A stretch of DNA of 53,450 nt, from NCBI GenBank assembly GCA_902535975.1, contig CACAVP010000006.1, positions 1 through 53,450 on the forward strand, written 5' to 3'. The stretch is from an uncultured Gammaproteobacteria bacterium. Its GTDB lineage: Bacteria > Pseudomonadota > Gammaproteobacteria > GCA-002705445 > GCA-002716945. The first letter of the stretch is position 1; each line of letters starts with the position of its first letter. This document shows positions 38,204 through 49,202 of this stretch, in pieces. Position numbers and translations under genes: made by a program. Below the pieces are notes generated by a model. The model saw only the letters and a list, made by a program, of their open reading frames with translations, did not search any database and was not told the DNA's origin.

Positions 38204-40077
38204 ATATTTATGACGTAATAGTTGTTGGTGGAGGGCATGCTGGTTGTGAAGCAGCTCACGCAAGCGCTCGTCTTGGCGCCAAGACACTTTTAATTACGAT
38301 GAAAATAGATGGTATCGGCCAAATGAGTTGCAATCCAGCTATTGGAGGTATTGGAAAATCTCACCTTGCTCGCGAGGTTGATGCACTTGATGGCCTAATG
38401 TGCAAAGCTGCTGATGACGCCTCTCTTCAGTCTAGAGTTCTCAATTCAAGCAAAGGGGCAGCGGTCAGAGCAACTAGGATTCAAACTTGCAGAGACGAGT
38501 ATAAGAAAGCTATGCAAAAGGATATTTTGAATCATGAAAACCTTACTGTCCTACAATCAACCGTAAAGTCTGTAAAGTTTTCAAAAAACAGAGCTGAGGG
38601 CGTTGTTATTGAAACGGGAGATTACATAAAATCAAAATGTGTAGTGCTCACTGCCGGAACATTTTTAGACGGTGTAATACATATGGGAGAAAAAACATTT
38701 TCTGCCGGACGGTCGGGTGACAGAGCCTCTGTCGAATTAGAAAAGTACTTTAAAGATTCCGGATTCAATATTGAAAGATTGAAGACAGGAACACCACCGA
38801 GAATTAAGACCGAATCTATCAATTTCGACAGACTTCAAAAACAAGACAGCGACCATCCTCTCCCTATGTTGTCATATCTAAATGATCACTACGGATTTTC
38901 ACCAAGCCATATCGAAAAGATACCATGCTATATAACTCATACAAGTATGCATACACATGAGATCATTGAATCTAGTAAAGATAAGTCACCGCTATTCAAT
39001 GGAAAAATCAAATCAGTTGGGCCAAGATATTGTCCTTCTATTGAAGATAAGGTTTACAGGTTTTCAGACAAATCTAGCCATCAAGTTTTTCTTGAACCTG
39101 AGACTTCTGATAACCTAGAAATATATCCAAATGGTCTATCAACAAGTTTACCGCTAGAGGTACAAGAAGAGTTCTTGCAAACAATATCTGGCTTGGAACG
39201 TTGTGAAATAACACAGCCGGGATACGCTATTGAGTATAGTTACTTTGACCCTAGGGGCTTGAAATCAAGCCTTGAAACAAAAAATATTGATAGCCTATTC
39301 TTCGCTGGGCAAATAAATGGGACGACCGGCTACGAGGAAGCTGCTGCTCAGGGAATAATCGCTGGGATCAATGCTGCCAGAAAATCTCAGGGTAAATCTA
39401 GTTGGACACCCCAGCGCCATGAGTCATATATCGGTGTACTAATTGATGATCTTATCACTCAGGGCGTTACAGAACCATATAGGATGTTTACAAGTAGGGC
39501 GGAGTATCGACTAAGGCTAAGAGATGACAACGCAGATATACGTCTCACCAAACAGGGATTTGAAATTGGTGTAGTTGGCGAGGCGAGGTATCAGTCATTC
39601 TGCGATAAAGTTGATAGAATCAATTCTGAAAAGACTCGTCTTGATAAGATAAAAGTTGAAATTGAATCTGAGGACCATGAATTACTTAAAAGTAAATATG
39701 GTCTTCATTTATCTGAAAATAAGTCATATGCCTCTTTACTTAAAACATCAAAAATACAATATTCTGACTTAATGAATTTATCTAATTTTGGAATGACTAC
39801 AAATGCATCCGTAGGCCATCTTGTTGCTTCTGATATAAGGTACGCAGGTTATGTTGCTAAGCAAGAAAAAGAAATTGAGCAATTAAAGGCGAGCTATATG
39901 ACACTAATACCTGAGAATGTTGATTATGCCGATATTAAAGGTTTATCAAATGAGGCAGTCGAGAGACTCAACAATGCGCGACCTGAGAGTATTGGACAGG
40001 CATCTCGTATCTCTGGTATCAACTCTTCATCAGTAGCGCTAATTAAAATACACCTAAAAAAAAATAAAGTCATTTAA
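38200..40077 (+). CDS. mnmG: tRNA uridine-5-carboxymethylaminomethyl modification enzyme MnmG (GidA)
   Basis: MnmG is the FAD-dependent partner of MnmE. It shows the dinucleotide-binding VVGGGHAGCEAAHASARLG, MSCNPAIGGIGKSHL, VLTAGTFLDGVIHMG, RLKTGTPPRI, CYITHTS, YFDPRGLK and FAGQINGTTGYEEAAAQG, and TSRAEYRL. The C-terminal helical domain ends with ISGINSSSVALIKIHLKK, the region that binds MnmE and tRNA. I start at ATG 38200 (625 residues), overlapping the mnmE stop (ATGA), rather than at the longer frame. Confidence 0.98.
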   Translation: MNIYDVIVVGGGHAGCEAAHASARLGAKTLLITMKIDGIGQMSCNPAIGGIGKSHLAREVDALDGLMCKAADDASLQSRVLNSSKGAAVRATRIQTCRDEYKKAMQKDILNHENLTVLQSTVKSVKFSKNRAEGVVIETGDYIKSKCVVLTAGTFLDGVIHMGEKTFSAGRSGDRASVELEKYFKDSGFNIERLKTGTPPRIKTESINFDRLQKQDSDHPLPMLSYLNDHYGFSPSHIEKIPCYITHTSMHTHEIIESSKDKSPLFNGKIKSVGPRYCPSIEDKVYRFSDKSSHQVFLEPETSDNLEIYPNGLSTSLPLEVQEEFLQTISGLERCEITQPGYAIEYSYFDPRGLKSSLETKNIDSLFFAGQINGTTGYEEAAAQGIIAGINAARKSQGKSSWTPQRHESYIGVLIDDLITQGVTEPYRMFTSRAEYRLRLRDDNADIRLTKQGFEIGVVGEARYQSFCDKVDRINSEKTRLDKIKVEIESEDHELLKSKYGLHLSENKSYASLLKTSKIQYSDLMNLSNFGMTTNASVGHLVASDIRYAGYVAKQEKEIEQLKASYMTLIPENVDYADIKGLSNEAVERLNNARPESIGQASRISGINSSSVALIKIHLKKNKVI

Positions 40078-40078
40078 C

Positions 40079-40720
40079 ATGGCAGATAAAATCGCCGTCA
40101 CCGTAGATGAGGTATTTTCGAAGCTTCCTTTGGAACAGGTGAGATTGATCAAAAATTACCTAACTCTATTATTCAAATGGCATGCAACAAATAACATAGT
40201 GTCCTCATCGGATGAGGAGTATGTCATCAAAAGAGAAATATTTGATTCAAGTATACTCAGCAAATTCATTTCAGCGAGTTCCATTACAGACGTTGGGTCG
40301 GGCGGGGGGATACCAGGCATGATATTAGCCATACTCAATCCTAATAAAAAAGTCACTTTAATAGACAGAAAGTCAACATTTATTGATTTTTTAGAAATAG
40401 TAAAATCTGAACTCAAGCTCGAAAATGTCGTCGTCGAAAAGCAAGATTTTTTTGATAATAAATATGACATTAATTCCGAGTGCACGTTATTTAAAAATTT
40501 TAGTAACAAAAAAATAGCTAAAATGGATTTTGAAAACAAATTAAAGTATTTGATAGAAACTGTTAAAAAGAGTAAATCTGTATCGAAAGTATATATTCTT
40601 ACAGGTACCCCAGTGTTACAGTTAAGTAAGCAATTTCATGAGGACTATAAGATGAATGTGAATAAGATTGACTCACCTTATTTTGATACCTCCCGTTTTA
40701 TTGCTGAGGTTTTTCTATGA
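40079..40720 (+). CDS. rsmG: 16S rRNA (guanine527-N7)-methyltransferase RsmG
   Basis: RsmG (GidB) methylates N7 of G527 in 16S rRNA. Its SAM motif I is TDVGSGGGIPGMILAI, followed by KVTLIDRKSTFIDFLEIV. KWHATNNIVSS near the N-terminus corresponds to the usual W-NLTA.R/.. segment. With 213 residues it has the standard size. It lies between mnmG and parA as in Pseudomonas. Its TGA overlaps the parA ATG. The sequence after residue 120 is more divergent than in model species. Confidence 0.92.
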   Translation: MADKIAVTVDEVFSKLPLEQVRLIKNYLTLLFKWHATNNIVSSSDEEYVIKREIFDSSILSKFISASSITDVGSGGGIPGMILAILNPNKKVTLIDRKSTFIDFLEIVKSELKLENVVVEKQDFFDNKYDINSECTLFKNFSNKKIAKMDFENKLKYLIETVKKSKSVSKVYILTGTPVLQLSKQFHEDYKMNVNKIDSPYFDTSRFIAEVFL

Positions 40721-41475
40721 AAATTCTATCTGTCGTAAATCAGAAAGGAGGAGTTGGTAAAACGACCACGTCTATTAATTTATCAGCTTGTCTTTATAAA
40801 ATGAAAAGAAGAGTTCTTTTGGTTGATCTCGATCCTCAATCTAATGCCACGAGGGGTTCGGGAATAGACGCATCTATGATACAAAATAGTATTAATGACG
40901 TTCTTCTTGATAGAGTTCATATTGAAAAAGCCATTATAAAATCACAATTTGATGGATACGATATATTGCCAGCAACACCATCACTCACAGAGAGCGAGGT
41001 AGTTTTAGTGACTAGAGATGAGCGTGAATTTATTCTTAAAAATAAATTAACATCGATCCTTAGTAGGTATGACTACGTGATTATGGATTGCCCACCCTCA
41101 CTGAATATTCTCACAGTCAACTCGCTAGTCTCTGCAACTGGAGTTTTGATTCCAGTTCAATGCGAGTTCTATGCACTCCAAGGCCTAAGTGAACTTATTA
41201 ACACTATTAATCAGATACAAAATACTTCCAATCAAAAATTAAAAATCGAGGGAATACTGAGAACGATGTTTGATTCGAGGAATAATTTATCTAATGACGT
41301 GAGTGATCAGCTCAAAGAACACTTTCCTAGTGAATTATATAAGACAAAAATACCAAGAAATATTAGAGTTGCTGAGGCCCCTAGTTTTGGAAAATCAATT
41401 TTGGAGTATGATGGCTTGTCTAAAGGATCATTATCCTATTACTCTCTTTCAGGCGAAATAATAAAAGACGAATAG
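40717..41475 (+). CDS. parA: chromosome partitioning ATPase ParA (Soj)
   Basis: ParA drives segregation of ParB-parS complexes. This 252-residue ATPase shows deviant Walker A VNQKGGVGKTTTSINL, VLLVDLDPQSNATRGSG, Walker B DYVIMDCPPSLNILTVN, and IPVQCEFYALQGLSELI. The C-terminal part has IPRNIRVAEAPSFGKSI. It is followed after 42 bases by parB and lies 6 kb from dnaA; cognate parS sites are in recF. Confidence 0.97.
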   Translation: MKILSVVNQKGGVGKTTTSINLSACLYKMKRRVLLVDLDPQSNATRGSGIDASMIQNSINDVLLDRVHIEKAIIKSQFDGYDILPATPSLTESEVVLVTRDEREFILKNKLTSILSRYDYVIMDCPPSLNILTVNSLVSATGVLIPVQCEFYALQGLSELINTINQIQNTSNQKLKIEGILRTMFDSRNNLSNDVSDQLKEHFPSELYKTKIPRNIRVAEAPSFGKSILEYDGLSKGSLSYYSLSGEIIKDE

Positions 41476-41517
41476 ACAGTTATGTACAAAAATGATGTCT
41501 AGGGTTATATTTGATAT

Positions 41518-42375
41518 ATGACTAAACGCAAGGCATTGGGTTCAGGGCTAGATTCACTTCTCAGCAGTGCTCGCCGCGTTACACAATCTGAAACTTCCAA
41601 TCAGCCCCAACCACCATCATCTTTACCGGTGCATAAGATAGTGAGAAACAGGCACCAACCAAGAAAAGTATTCCATGAAAATGAAATTAAACAGCTTGCA
41701 GATTCGATAAATGAGAATGGACAAATCTCGCCAATAGTTGTCAGAAAAATGGGAGAAAAATTTGAGCTCATAGTAGGAGAAAGAAGATGGAGGGCTACAC
41801 AGCTATTGAAGAAGGATACAATCGATGCAGTAATAATTGATGCTGATGAGAAAACTTCAGCAGTTTTATCAATTGTTGAGAATGTCCAAAGGGAGGATCT
41901 GAATTCTATGGAAGAAGCAGAATCTTTGCTTCGCTTGGTAAATGAATTTGGAATGAGTCATGACGATGTTTCAAAATATATTAGTAAATCAAGAACGCAT
42001 GTAACTAATCTAATAAGGCTTAATGAATTATCAGATTATGGAAAAGAACAACTGAGAATGGGAACAATTAACATGGGCCATGCCAGAGCAGTATTAACTT
42101 TGTCTCCTGATGAGCAATCTAGGATACTGAGGGAAGCAGTAAGAAAAAATCTATCAGTCAGAGCTGTTGAAAATCTTGCAAAACCGGATTCTAAGACTCA
42201 GTCCAAAAACAAGGATCCTGATACAGCTATACTTGAGAGGCAGCTCTCAGAATTACTGGGAGCCAAAATAAATATTAAACATAGCAAAAGCGGCGGCGTT
42301 ATTAGCATAAAGTATTCAACTATGAACGAACTTCAGGGTATTATTGAAAAGATAAGGAATACCAACAAGAATTGA
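41518..42375 (+). CDS. parB: chromosome partitioning protein ParB (Spo0J)
   Basis: ParB binds parS, spreads along DNA as a CTP-dependent clamp and recruits SMC. Visible elements in order: a basic N-terminus (KRKALGSGLDSLLS), PVHKIVRNRHQPRKVF, the CTP-binding VGERRWRA box, ENVQREDLNSMEEAESL, the helix-turn-helix MSHDDVSKYISKSRTHVTNLIRL, and a C-terminal dimerisation domain (about 235-285). The length is 285. A TATATT box ends 6 bases before its ATG (41506-41511), and there is no ribosome binding site, so it may also have a leaderless transcript. Confidence 0.97.
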   Translation: MTKRKALGSGLDSLLSSARRVTQSETSNQPQPPSSLPVHKIVRNRHQPRKVFHENEIKQLADSINENGQISPIVVRKMGEKFELIVGERRWRATQLLKKDTIDAVIIDADEKTSAVLSIVENVQREDLNSMEEAESLLRLVNEFGMSHDDVSKYISKSRTHVTNLIRLNELSDYGKEQLRMGTINMGHARAVLTLSPDEQSRILREAVRKNLSVRAVENLAKPDSKTQSKNKDPDTAILERQLSELLGAKINIKHSKSGGVISIKYSTMNELQGIIEKIRNTNKN

Positions 42376-42405
42376 TGTGTTGATAGAGTTTTTTCTGCAT
42401 ATAAA

Positions 42406-42434
42406 TTGAATCCACAGCCATACTAAACTATACT
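42406..42434 (+). promoter_or_regulatory. promoter of the atp operon
   Basis: TTGAAT (42406-42411) and TATACT (42429-42434) are separated by exactly 17 bases, in the 107-base gap between parB and atpI. Transcription should start near 42441, immediately at the hairpin described next. Confidence 0.6.
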
Positions 42435-42439
42435 AAGCG

Positions 42440-42457
42440 TGACCAAAATGTTGGTCA
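42440..42457 (+). promoter_or_regulatory. dyad/hairpin at predicted 5' end of the atp mRNA
   Basis: TGACCAA and TTGGTCA form a perfect 7-base inverted repeat with an AATG loop. It begins 6 bases after the -10 box and ends 25 bases before the atpI GTG start. As RNA it would cap the 5' end; as DNA it could be an operator. There is no T run, so it is not a terminator. Confidence 0.5.
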
Positions 42458-42482
42458 TAATTGCTCATGGTGAACATCAAAA

Positions 42483-42833
42483 GTGAGAAGAGTAATTGCC
42501 TTTCAAGGCACAATAGCGTTAGTTACAGCGCTCGTATTTATGTATATGGGCTACCAAAAAATAGAATCATCTCTATTTGGCGGGGTTATCTCAATACTTA
42601 ATACTATTCTTCTTGCTAAAAGTGTAGAACAAGCAGGCGAGGCTGCACTTGAGCAAAATGTTAGTGGAGGCACACTAGTTTTATTTAAGAGTTTGCTTAT
42701 TAGAATAGCTCTTATTTTAGTTGGTTTCTATATTGGCATCGTGACTTTGAGCCTAGACGCTCTGCAAATGTTGGTCGCATTCGCAGTCACACAAATAGGG
42801 TATGTCTTTAATAAGAATAAGACGATTTATTAG
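42483..42833 (+). CDS. atpI: ATP synthase protein I (AtpI)
   Basis: AtpI is a small membrane protein that assists c-ring assembly and perhaps Mg uptake. The 116 residues contain four hydrophobic segments: FQGTIALVTALVFMYMGY, SLFGGVISILNTILLAK, FKSLLIRIALILVGFYIG and LQMLVAFAVTQIGYVF. The GGxxxxxN text in the second one is usual for the family. The GTG start at 42483 is chosen because upstream frames are closed; an ATG at 42467 is out of frame. It opens the atp operon. Confidence 0.88.
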   Translation: MRRVIAFQGTIALVTALVFMYMGYQKIESSLFGGVISILNTILLAKSVEQAGEAALEQNVSGGTLVLFKSLLIRIALILVGFYIGIVTLSLDALQMLVAFAVTQIGYVFNKNKTIY

Positions 42834-42841
42834 GTAGTTAG

Positions 42842-43621
<780 letters not shown>

Positions 43622-43643
43622 CGATAATTAAAGAGGAAAAATA

Positions 43644-43937
43644 ATGGAAACACTATCACCAGACATGATCACTCAAATTTATTCATCTACTAGTCTAGGT
43701 GTATCTATAATGTTAGCTGCAGCTGGACTCGGATCCGCATTAGGTTGGGGCTTGATCTGTATGAAGTATATCGAGGGTATCGCTAGACAACCAGAAATGC
43801 TTCCTGCACTTAGAACACAAATGTTTATCACAGCAGGCCTAATGGAATCATTTCCATTCATAGTGCTTGCCTTTGCAATGTTCTTTGTGTTTGCAAATCC
43901 GTTTGTTGGAGCAGCAAAAGCTGCGCTTGGAGCATAG
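43644..43937 (+). CDS. atpE: F0F1 ATP synthase subunit c
   Basis: Subunit c forms the rotating proteolipid ring. It is a 97-residue hairpin with two hydrophobic helices and the polar loop EGIARQPEMLPAL. The proton-binding carboxylate in helix 2 is a glutamate (TAGLMESFPFIVLAF), whereas E. coli and Vibrio have aspartate, and the next residue is serine. Helix 1 has a tryptophan where Na-type rings have glutamine, so proton coupling is expected. The N-terminus is about 15 residues longer than E. coli. AGAGGA lies 9 bases before the ATG, one of the better ribosome binding sites here, in keeping with the high copy number of c. Confidence 0.97.
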   Translation: METLSPDMITQIYSSTSLGVSIMLAAAGLGSALGWGLICMKYIEGIARQPEMLPALRTQMFITAGLMESFPFIVLAFAMFFVFANPFVGAAKAALGA

Positions 43938-43951
43938 GGAGCTAAGTCTTA

Positions 43952-44419
43952 ATGAATGTAACTGCAACACTTTTTGGACAAATGATCACATTTATTGTGT
44001 TTGTATGGTTTATTAAAGCTTATTTATGGGAGCCTCTAACACAGGCAATGGAAAGTAGAACCAAGAAAATATCAGATGGCCTTGCAGCTGCTGAACAAGG
44101 TCAAAAAAAAATAGAACAAGCGACGATAGAATTCTCTACGCGTATTGATCAAGCAAAAACACAAGCTTCATCTATCATTACAGACGCTGAATCAAAATCA
44201 AAAAATATCGTAGAAGAAGCAAGGGTAGCAGCAAGGGAAGAGGCCCAAAAAATCGCTAAAACATCATCTCAGCAACTTGAACAAGAGATAAATGTCGCTA
44301 GAGAAAAACTTAAAGCTGAGGTTGCGGCAATGTCATTATTATGTGCTGAGAAGATCATCAGTAAAGAAATTGACAAAAAAATGCACGACAAGATTATCGA
44401 TGAGGTTGTGAACAAGTGA
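43952..44419 (+). CDS. atpF: F0F1 ATP synthase subunit b
   Basis: Subunit b forms the peripheral stator. The 155-residue protein has one N-terminal membrane helix (LFGQMITFIVFVWFIKAYLW) and a long, charged coiled coil rich in alanine, lysine and glutamate (for example ESKSKNIVEEARVAAREEAQ). The length matches E. coli (156). It lies between atpE and atpH; the TGA overlaps the GTG start of atpH. Confidence 0.96.
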   Translation: MNVTATLFGQMITFIVFVWFIKAYLWEPLTQAMESRTKKISDGLAAAEQGQKKIEQATIEFSTRIDQAKTQASSIITDAESKSKNIVEEARVAAREEAQKIAKTSSQQLEQEINVAREKLKAEVAAMSLLCAEKIISKEIDKKMHDKIIDEVVNK

Positions 44420-44955
44420 CCGACAGCATTACATATTCTAGACCATATGCAGAGGCAGCGTATAAAATCGCATCAGAGTCAAAATCCATACCGATGTGGA
44501 ATGACAATCTTATGACCCTATCGGGAATTATAATAGATATGGAAGTCAAAGCTATAATAGCAAGTCCCAAGATTGACTTAGACCAAACTCTTAACTTCCT
44601 CGTGAGTTTCTTGCCACAAAAAGATGAATCATTTAGTAATTTTCTCAGCATAATGATAGCTAACAAGAAAGTTTATTTTCTCGATGAGGTTTACAAACTA
44701 TTTAACGATATGGTTTTGGAGGATAAGAATACAACGATTGCTGAGGTTGAAACAGCTTTTGCCTTAAGTGATACACAAAAAAGTGATATTGTTAACAGTC
44801 TTACAAAAAAATATGATAAAAAAATTCAAATCCATGAAGTGATAAACGAAAGACTTTTAGCGGGTATCAAAATCAGTGTCAACAATGAGGTAACTGACTA
44901 CAGTGTAAGAAACAAATTAAATCTAATGAAAGAACAAATCATAAATAATAGGTAA
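44416..44955 (+). CDS. atpH: F0F1 ATP synthase subunit delta
   Basis: Subunit delta links F1 to the stator. The 179-residue protein begins [17 protein letters not shown], the family's N-terminal helix, and has [23 protein letters not shown] near the C-terminus, matching the usual vDpsLiGGi segment. It starts with GTG, overlapping atpF (GTGA). The sequence is divergent, as is normal for delta, and the position confirms the call. Confidence 0.95.
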   Translation: MTDSITYSRPYAEAAYKIASESKSIPMWNDNLMTLSGIIIDMEVKAIIASPKIDLDQTLNFLVSFLPQKDESFSNFLSIMIANKKVYFLDEVYKLFNDMVLEDKNTTIAEVETAFALSDTQKSDIVNSLTKKYDKKIQIHEVINERLLAGIKISVNNEVTDYSVRNKLNLMKEQIINNR

Positions 44956-44959
44956 AGTC

Positions 44960-46501
44960 ATGACAATTAATCCAACAGAAATTAGCGATATCATTAAAGA
45001 CAAGATAAAGAATCTTGATATTAAAACTCAGTCTCATAACGAGGGCACGGTTGTATCTCTCACTGACGGCATAGCTCGAATTTATGGAATTACAGATGCT
45101 CTACAAGGTGAAATGTTAGAGTTCCCAAATAACATATATGGTTTAGCACTTAACCTCGAAAGAGATTCTGTCGGTGCCGTAATACTGGGTGATTATAAAT
45201 CTATCTCAGAAGGAGATACTGTAAAGTGTACTGGTAACATCTTAGAAGTACCTGTGGGGGATGAGTTATTGGGTAGAGTGGTAAATTCTCTCGGAGAACC
45301 AATAGATAATGGAGGGCCCATAACCACAAAACTTAAATCTCCTATAGAAAAAATTGCACCTGGTGTTATTGAGAGAAAATCTGTGGACCAACCTGTTCAG
45401 ACAGGCCTGAAGTCCATTGACTCCATGGTCCCAATCGGACGTGGACAGCGAGAGCTAATTATTGGCGACAGACAAACTGGTAAAACAGCTGTGGCAATTG
45501 ATGCGATCATTAACCAGAAAGATACAGGTGTGAAATGTATTTATGTTGCTATTGGCCAAAAAGCTTCGTCGATAGCCGCTGTTGTAAGAAAACTTGAAGA
45601 GCATGATGCTCTTAAACATACGATTATTGTTGCTGCATCAGCATCAGATTCTGCAGCCATGCAATATATAGCGCCTTACTCAGGTTGTGCAATGGGTGAA
45701 TATTTCCGAGATTCTGGACAGGATGCGTTAATAGTCTATGATGACTTAACTAAGCAAGCGTGGGCGTATCGTCAAGTATCACTCTTATTGAAACGACCTC
45801 CTGGACGAGAGGCTTATCCTGGAGATGTATTTTACTTACATTCAAGATTGCTAGAGAGATCAGCTAGGATTAATGAGGATGCTGTTGGAGATATAACTGA
45901 CGGTAAAGTTCAAGGTAGGACGGGGTCATTAACAGCACTTCCTATTATCGAAACACAAGCAGGAGATGTATCTGCATTCGTTCCAACAAATGTTATATCT
46001 ATCACAGACGGCCAAATATTTTTAGAGACAGATTTATTTAACGCAGGAATACGACCAGCAATTAATGCAGGATTATCAGTCTCTCGTGTGGGTGGCGCTG
46101 CTCAAACAAAAATTATTAAAAAGCTTGGAGGTGGTGTCAGACTTGCGCTTGCTCAATACCGTGAGTTAGCAGCTTTCTCACAATTTGCGTCTGATTTAGA
46201 TGAAGCAACACGAAAACAGTTAGAGCGCGGTAAACGTGTCACAGAACTTATGAAACAATCACAGTATTCACCACTATCTGTTGCTGGTATGGCTATTTCA
46301 CTTTATGCAGCTAATGAGGGCTATCTTGATGATGTTGATCTGGAAAAAATTATATCCTATGAGAAATCACTTCATGAGTTCTCTGCTGAAAAATATCCTG
46401 ATCTAGTTGAAGAGATTAATACTAACTGTGACTACAATGATGATGTAGCAGCTAAGCTTAAAACTCTCATGGATGACTTCAAAGAAAAGGGAGTCTATTA
46501 A
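44960..46501 (+). CDS. atpA: F0F1 ATP synthase subunit alpha
   Basis: Alpha holds the non-catalytic nucleotide sites of F1. The 513-residue protein shows [15 protein letters not shown], Walker [45 protein letters not shown] and [20 protein letters not shown], then [10 protein letters not shown]. The length equals E. coli AtpA. It starts 4 bases after atpH and ends 2 bases before atpG. Confidence 0.99.
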   Translation: MTINPTEISDIIKDKIKNLDIKTQSHNEGTVVSLTDGIARIYGITDALQGEMLEFPNNIYGLALNLERDSVGAVILGDYKSISEGDTVKCTGNILEVPVGDELLGRVVNSLGEPIDNGGPITTKLKSPIEKIAPGVIERKSVDQPVQTGLKSIDSMVPIGRGQRELIIGDRQTGKTAVAIDAIINQKDTGVKCIYVAIGQKASSIAAVVRKLEEHDALKHTIIVAASASDSAAMQYIAPYSGCAMGEYFRDSGQDALIVYDDLTKQAWAYRQVSLLLKRPPGREAYPGDVFYLHSRLLERSARINEDAVGDITDGKVQGRTGSLTALPIIETQAGDVSAFVPTNVISITDGQIFLETDLFNAGIRPAINAGLSVSRVGGAAQTKIIKKLGGGVRLALAQYRELAAFSQFASDLDEATRKQLERGKRVTELMKQSQYSPLSVAGMAISLYAANEGYLDDVDLEKIISYEKSLHEFSAEKYPDLVEEINTNCDYNDDVAAKLKTLMDDFKEKGVY

Positions 46502-46503
46502 TT

Positions 46504-47367
46504 ATGTCTGGCAGCCAAGAGATCAGAACACAGATAGCAAGTATTCAAAATACTCAAAAAATCACAAAAGCTATGGAGATGGTTGCAGCCAGTAAAATGA
46601 AAAAAGCACAGGATCAGATGACCAAAGCAAGACCGTACGCAGATAAAATATTAAATGTTATAAAGCATTTAGCGCACGCTCATCCTGAGTATACTTCTGA
46701 GTTTTTTGCTCAGAGAGATGTATCAAAGAAGGGTTACATCATAATATCCTCAGATAGAGGACTTTGCGGAGGTTTAAATAATAACTTATTTAAACTTGTT
46801 GTTGAAAATATTGAAAAGGATAGCAGTTTAAGCATAAAACCTGCCTTCTCCCTGATAGGAGGAAAAGCCTCATCTTTTTTTCAAAGGATGGGAGGAGATG
46901 TGATAGCTCAAACGTCACAACTTGGCGACAAACCCAAAATAGAGCAGGTGCTTGGTTTAATAAAAAATACTATCGACAGTTTTATTAGCAAAGATATAGA
47001 TGAAGTATACATTGTCTATAACAAATTCATCAACACTGTCAGTCAAGAACCCATAGTGCAAAAAGTACTACCTATACAAACAGAAGATAAAAATGAGGAG
47101 TACGATTATTATTGGGACTATTTATATGAACCAGATGCTGAAGCAGTGCTCGAGTCACTATTTACAAGATATATTGAGTCACTTATTTACAGAGGACTTG
47201 TTGAAAACTTAGCATGTGAGCAAGCTTCAAGAATGGTAGCAATGAAAGCAGCTTCAGATAATGCCTCAGATCTAATATCAGAATTACAATTAATTTATAA
47301 TAAAAATAGGCAAGCCGCTATTACGCAAGAAATTTCAGAGATTATCTCTGGTGCGGCAGCGCTTTAA
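46504..47367 (+). CDS. atpG: F0F1 ATP synthase subunit gamma
   Basis: Gamma is the central shaft of F1. It starts with the coiled-coil helix IRTQIASIQNTQKITKAMEM and VAASKMKKAQ, contains the ISSDRGLCGGLNNNLF loop, and ends with the second helix CEQASRMVAMKAASDNASD and TQEISEIISGAAAL. The length of 287 equals E. coli. It precedes atpD by 14 bases, which include an AGGAG ribosome binding site. Confidence 0.98.
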   Translation: MSGSQEIRTQIASIQNTQKITKAMEMVAASKMKKAQDQMTKARPYADKILNVIKHLAHAHPEYTSEFFAQRDVSKKGYIIISSDRGLCGGLNNNLFKLVVENIEKDSSLSIKPAFSLIGGKASSFFQRMGGDVIAQTSQLGDKPKIEQVLGLIKNTIDSFISKDIDEVYIVYNKFINTVSQEPIVQKVLPIQTEDKNEEYDYYWDYLYEPDAEAVLESLFTRYIESLIYRGLVENLACEQASRMVAMKAASDNASDLISELQLIYNKNRQAAITQEISEIISGAAAL

Positions 47368-47372
47368 TATAG

Positions 47373-48760
<1,388 letters not shown>

Positions 48761-48761
<1 letters not shown>

Positions 48762-49186
48762 TGGCAGATAAAATAAGACTTGAGATTGTAAGTGCAGAAG
48801 AGGAGCTCTTCTCAGAAGATGTTGAAATGGTTTATGCGCCAGCAGAAATGGGCGAAGTTGGCGTATCACCTAAACATACACCGCTAATCACAAAGCTAAA
48901 GCCCGGCGATGTTAGAGCTCAAATTAGCAAAGACGAAATGAAGACCTTTTACGTTAGTGGTGGTATATTGGAAATACAACCAAACGAGGTGACGATTTTG
49001 TCAGATACTGCTATTCGTGAAGATGATTTGGATGAAGAACGAGCTCTTGAGGCTGAACGTCAAGCAAAAGAGGCTATGAAAAATAGTTCTAGTGAGATTG
49101 ATTCATCAAAAGCAAAAACAGAATTATTACAAGCAGCTGCACAATTACGTCTTATCAAAAAGTTGAGAAGTAATACTAAAAAATAA
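48761..49186 (+). CDS. atpC: F0F1 ATP synthase subunit epsilon
   Basis: Epsilon is the rotor subunit that also inhibits ATP hydrolysis. The 141 residues have the N-terminal beta sandwich (LEIVSAEEELFSEDVEMV, GEVGVSPKHTPLITKLKPG, FYVSGGILEIQPNEVTILSD) and a C-terminal helical hairpin (ERALEAERQAKEAM and TELLQAAAQLRLIKKLR). The full hairpin suggests that self-inhibition is possible. It closes the atp operon; glmU begins 16 bases later. Confidence 0.97.
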
Positions 49187-49202
49187 GCAAGGGGTAGCTT
49201 GT

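Noticed and set aside
42440-42457. Terminator after parB
   Set aside because: The repeat has no T run and lies downstream of the atp promoter, so it belongs to the atp leader.
43644-43937. Na-translocating ATP synthase, suggested by the Glu-Ser pair in subunit c
   Set aside because: The glutamine in helix 1 that completes the Na site is a tryptophan here, so proton coupling is the simpler reading.
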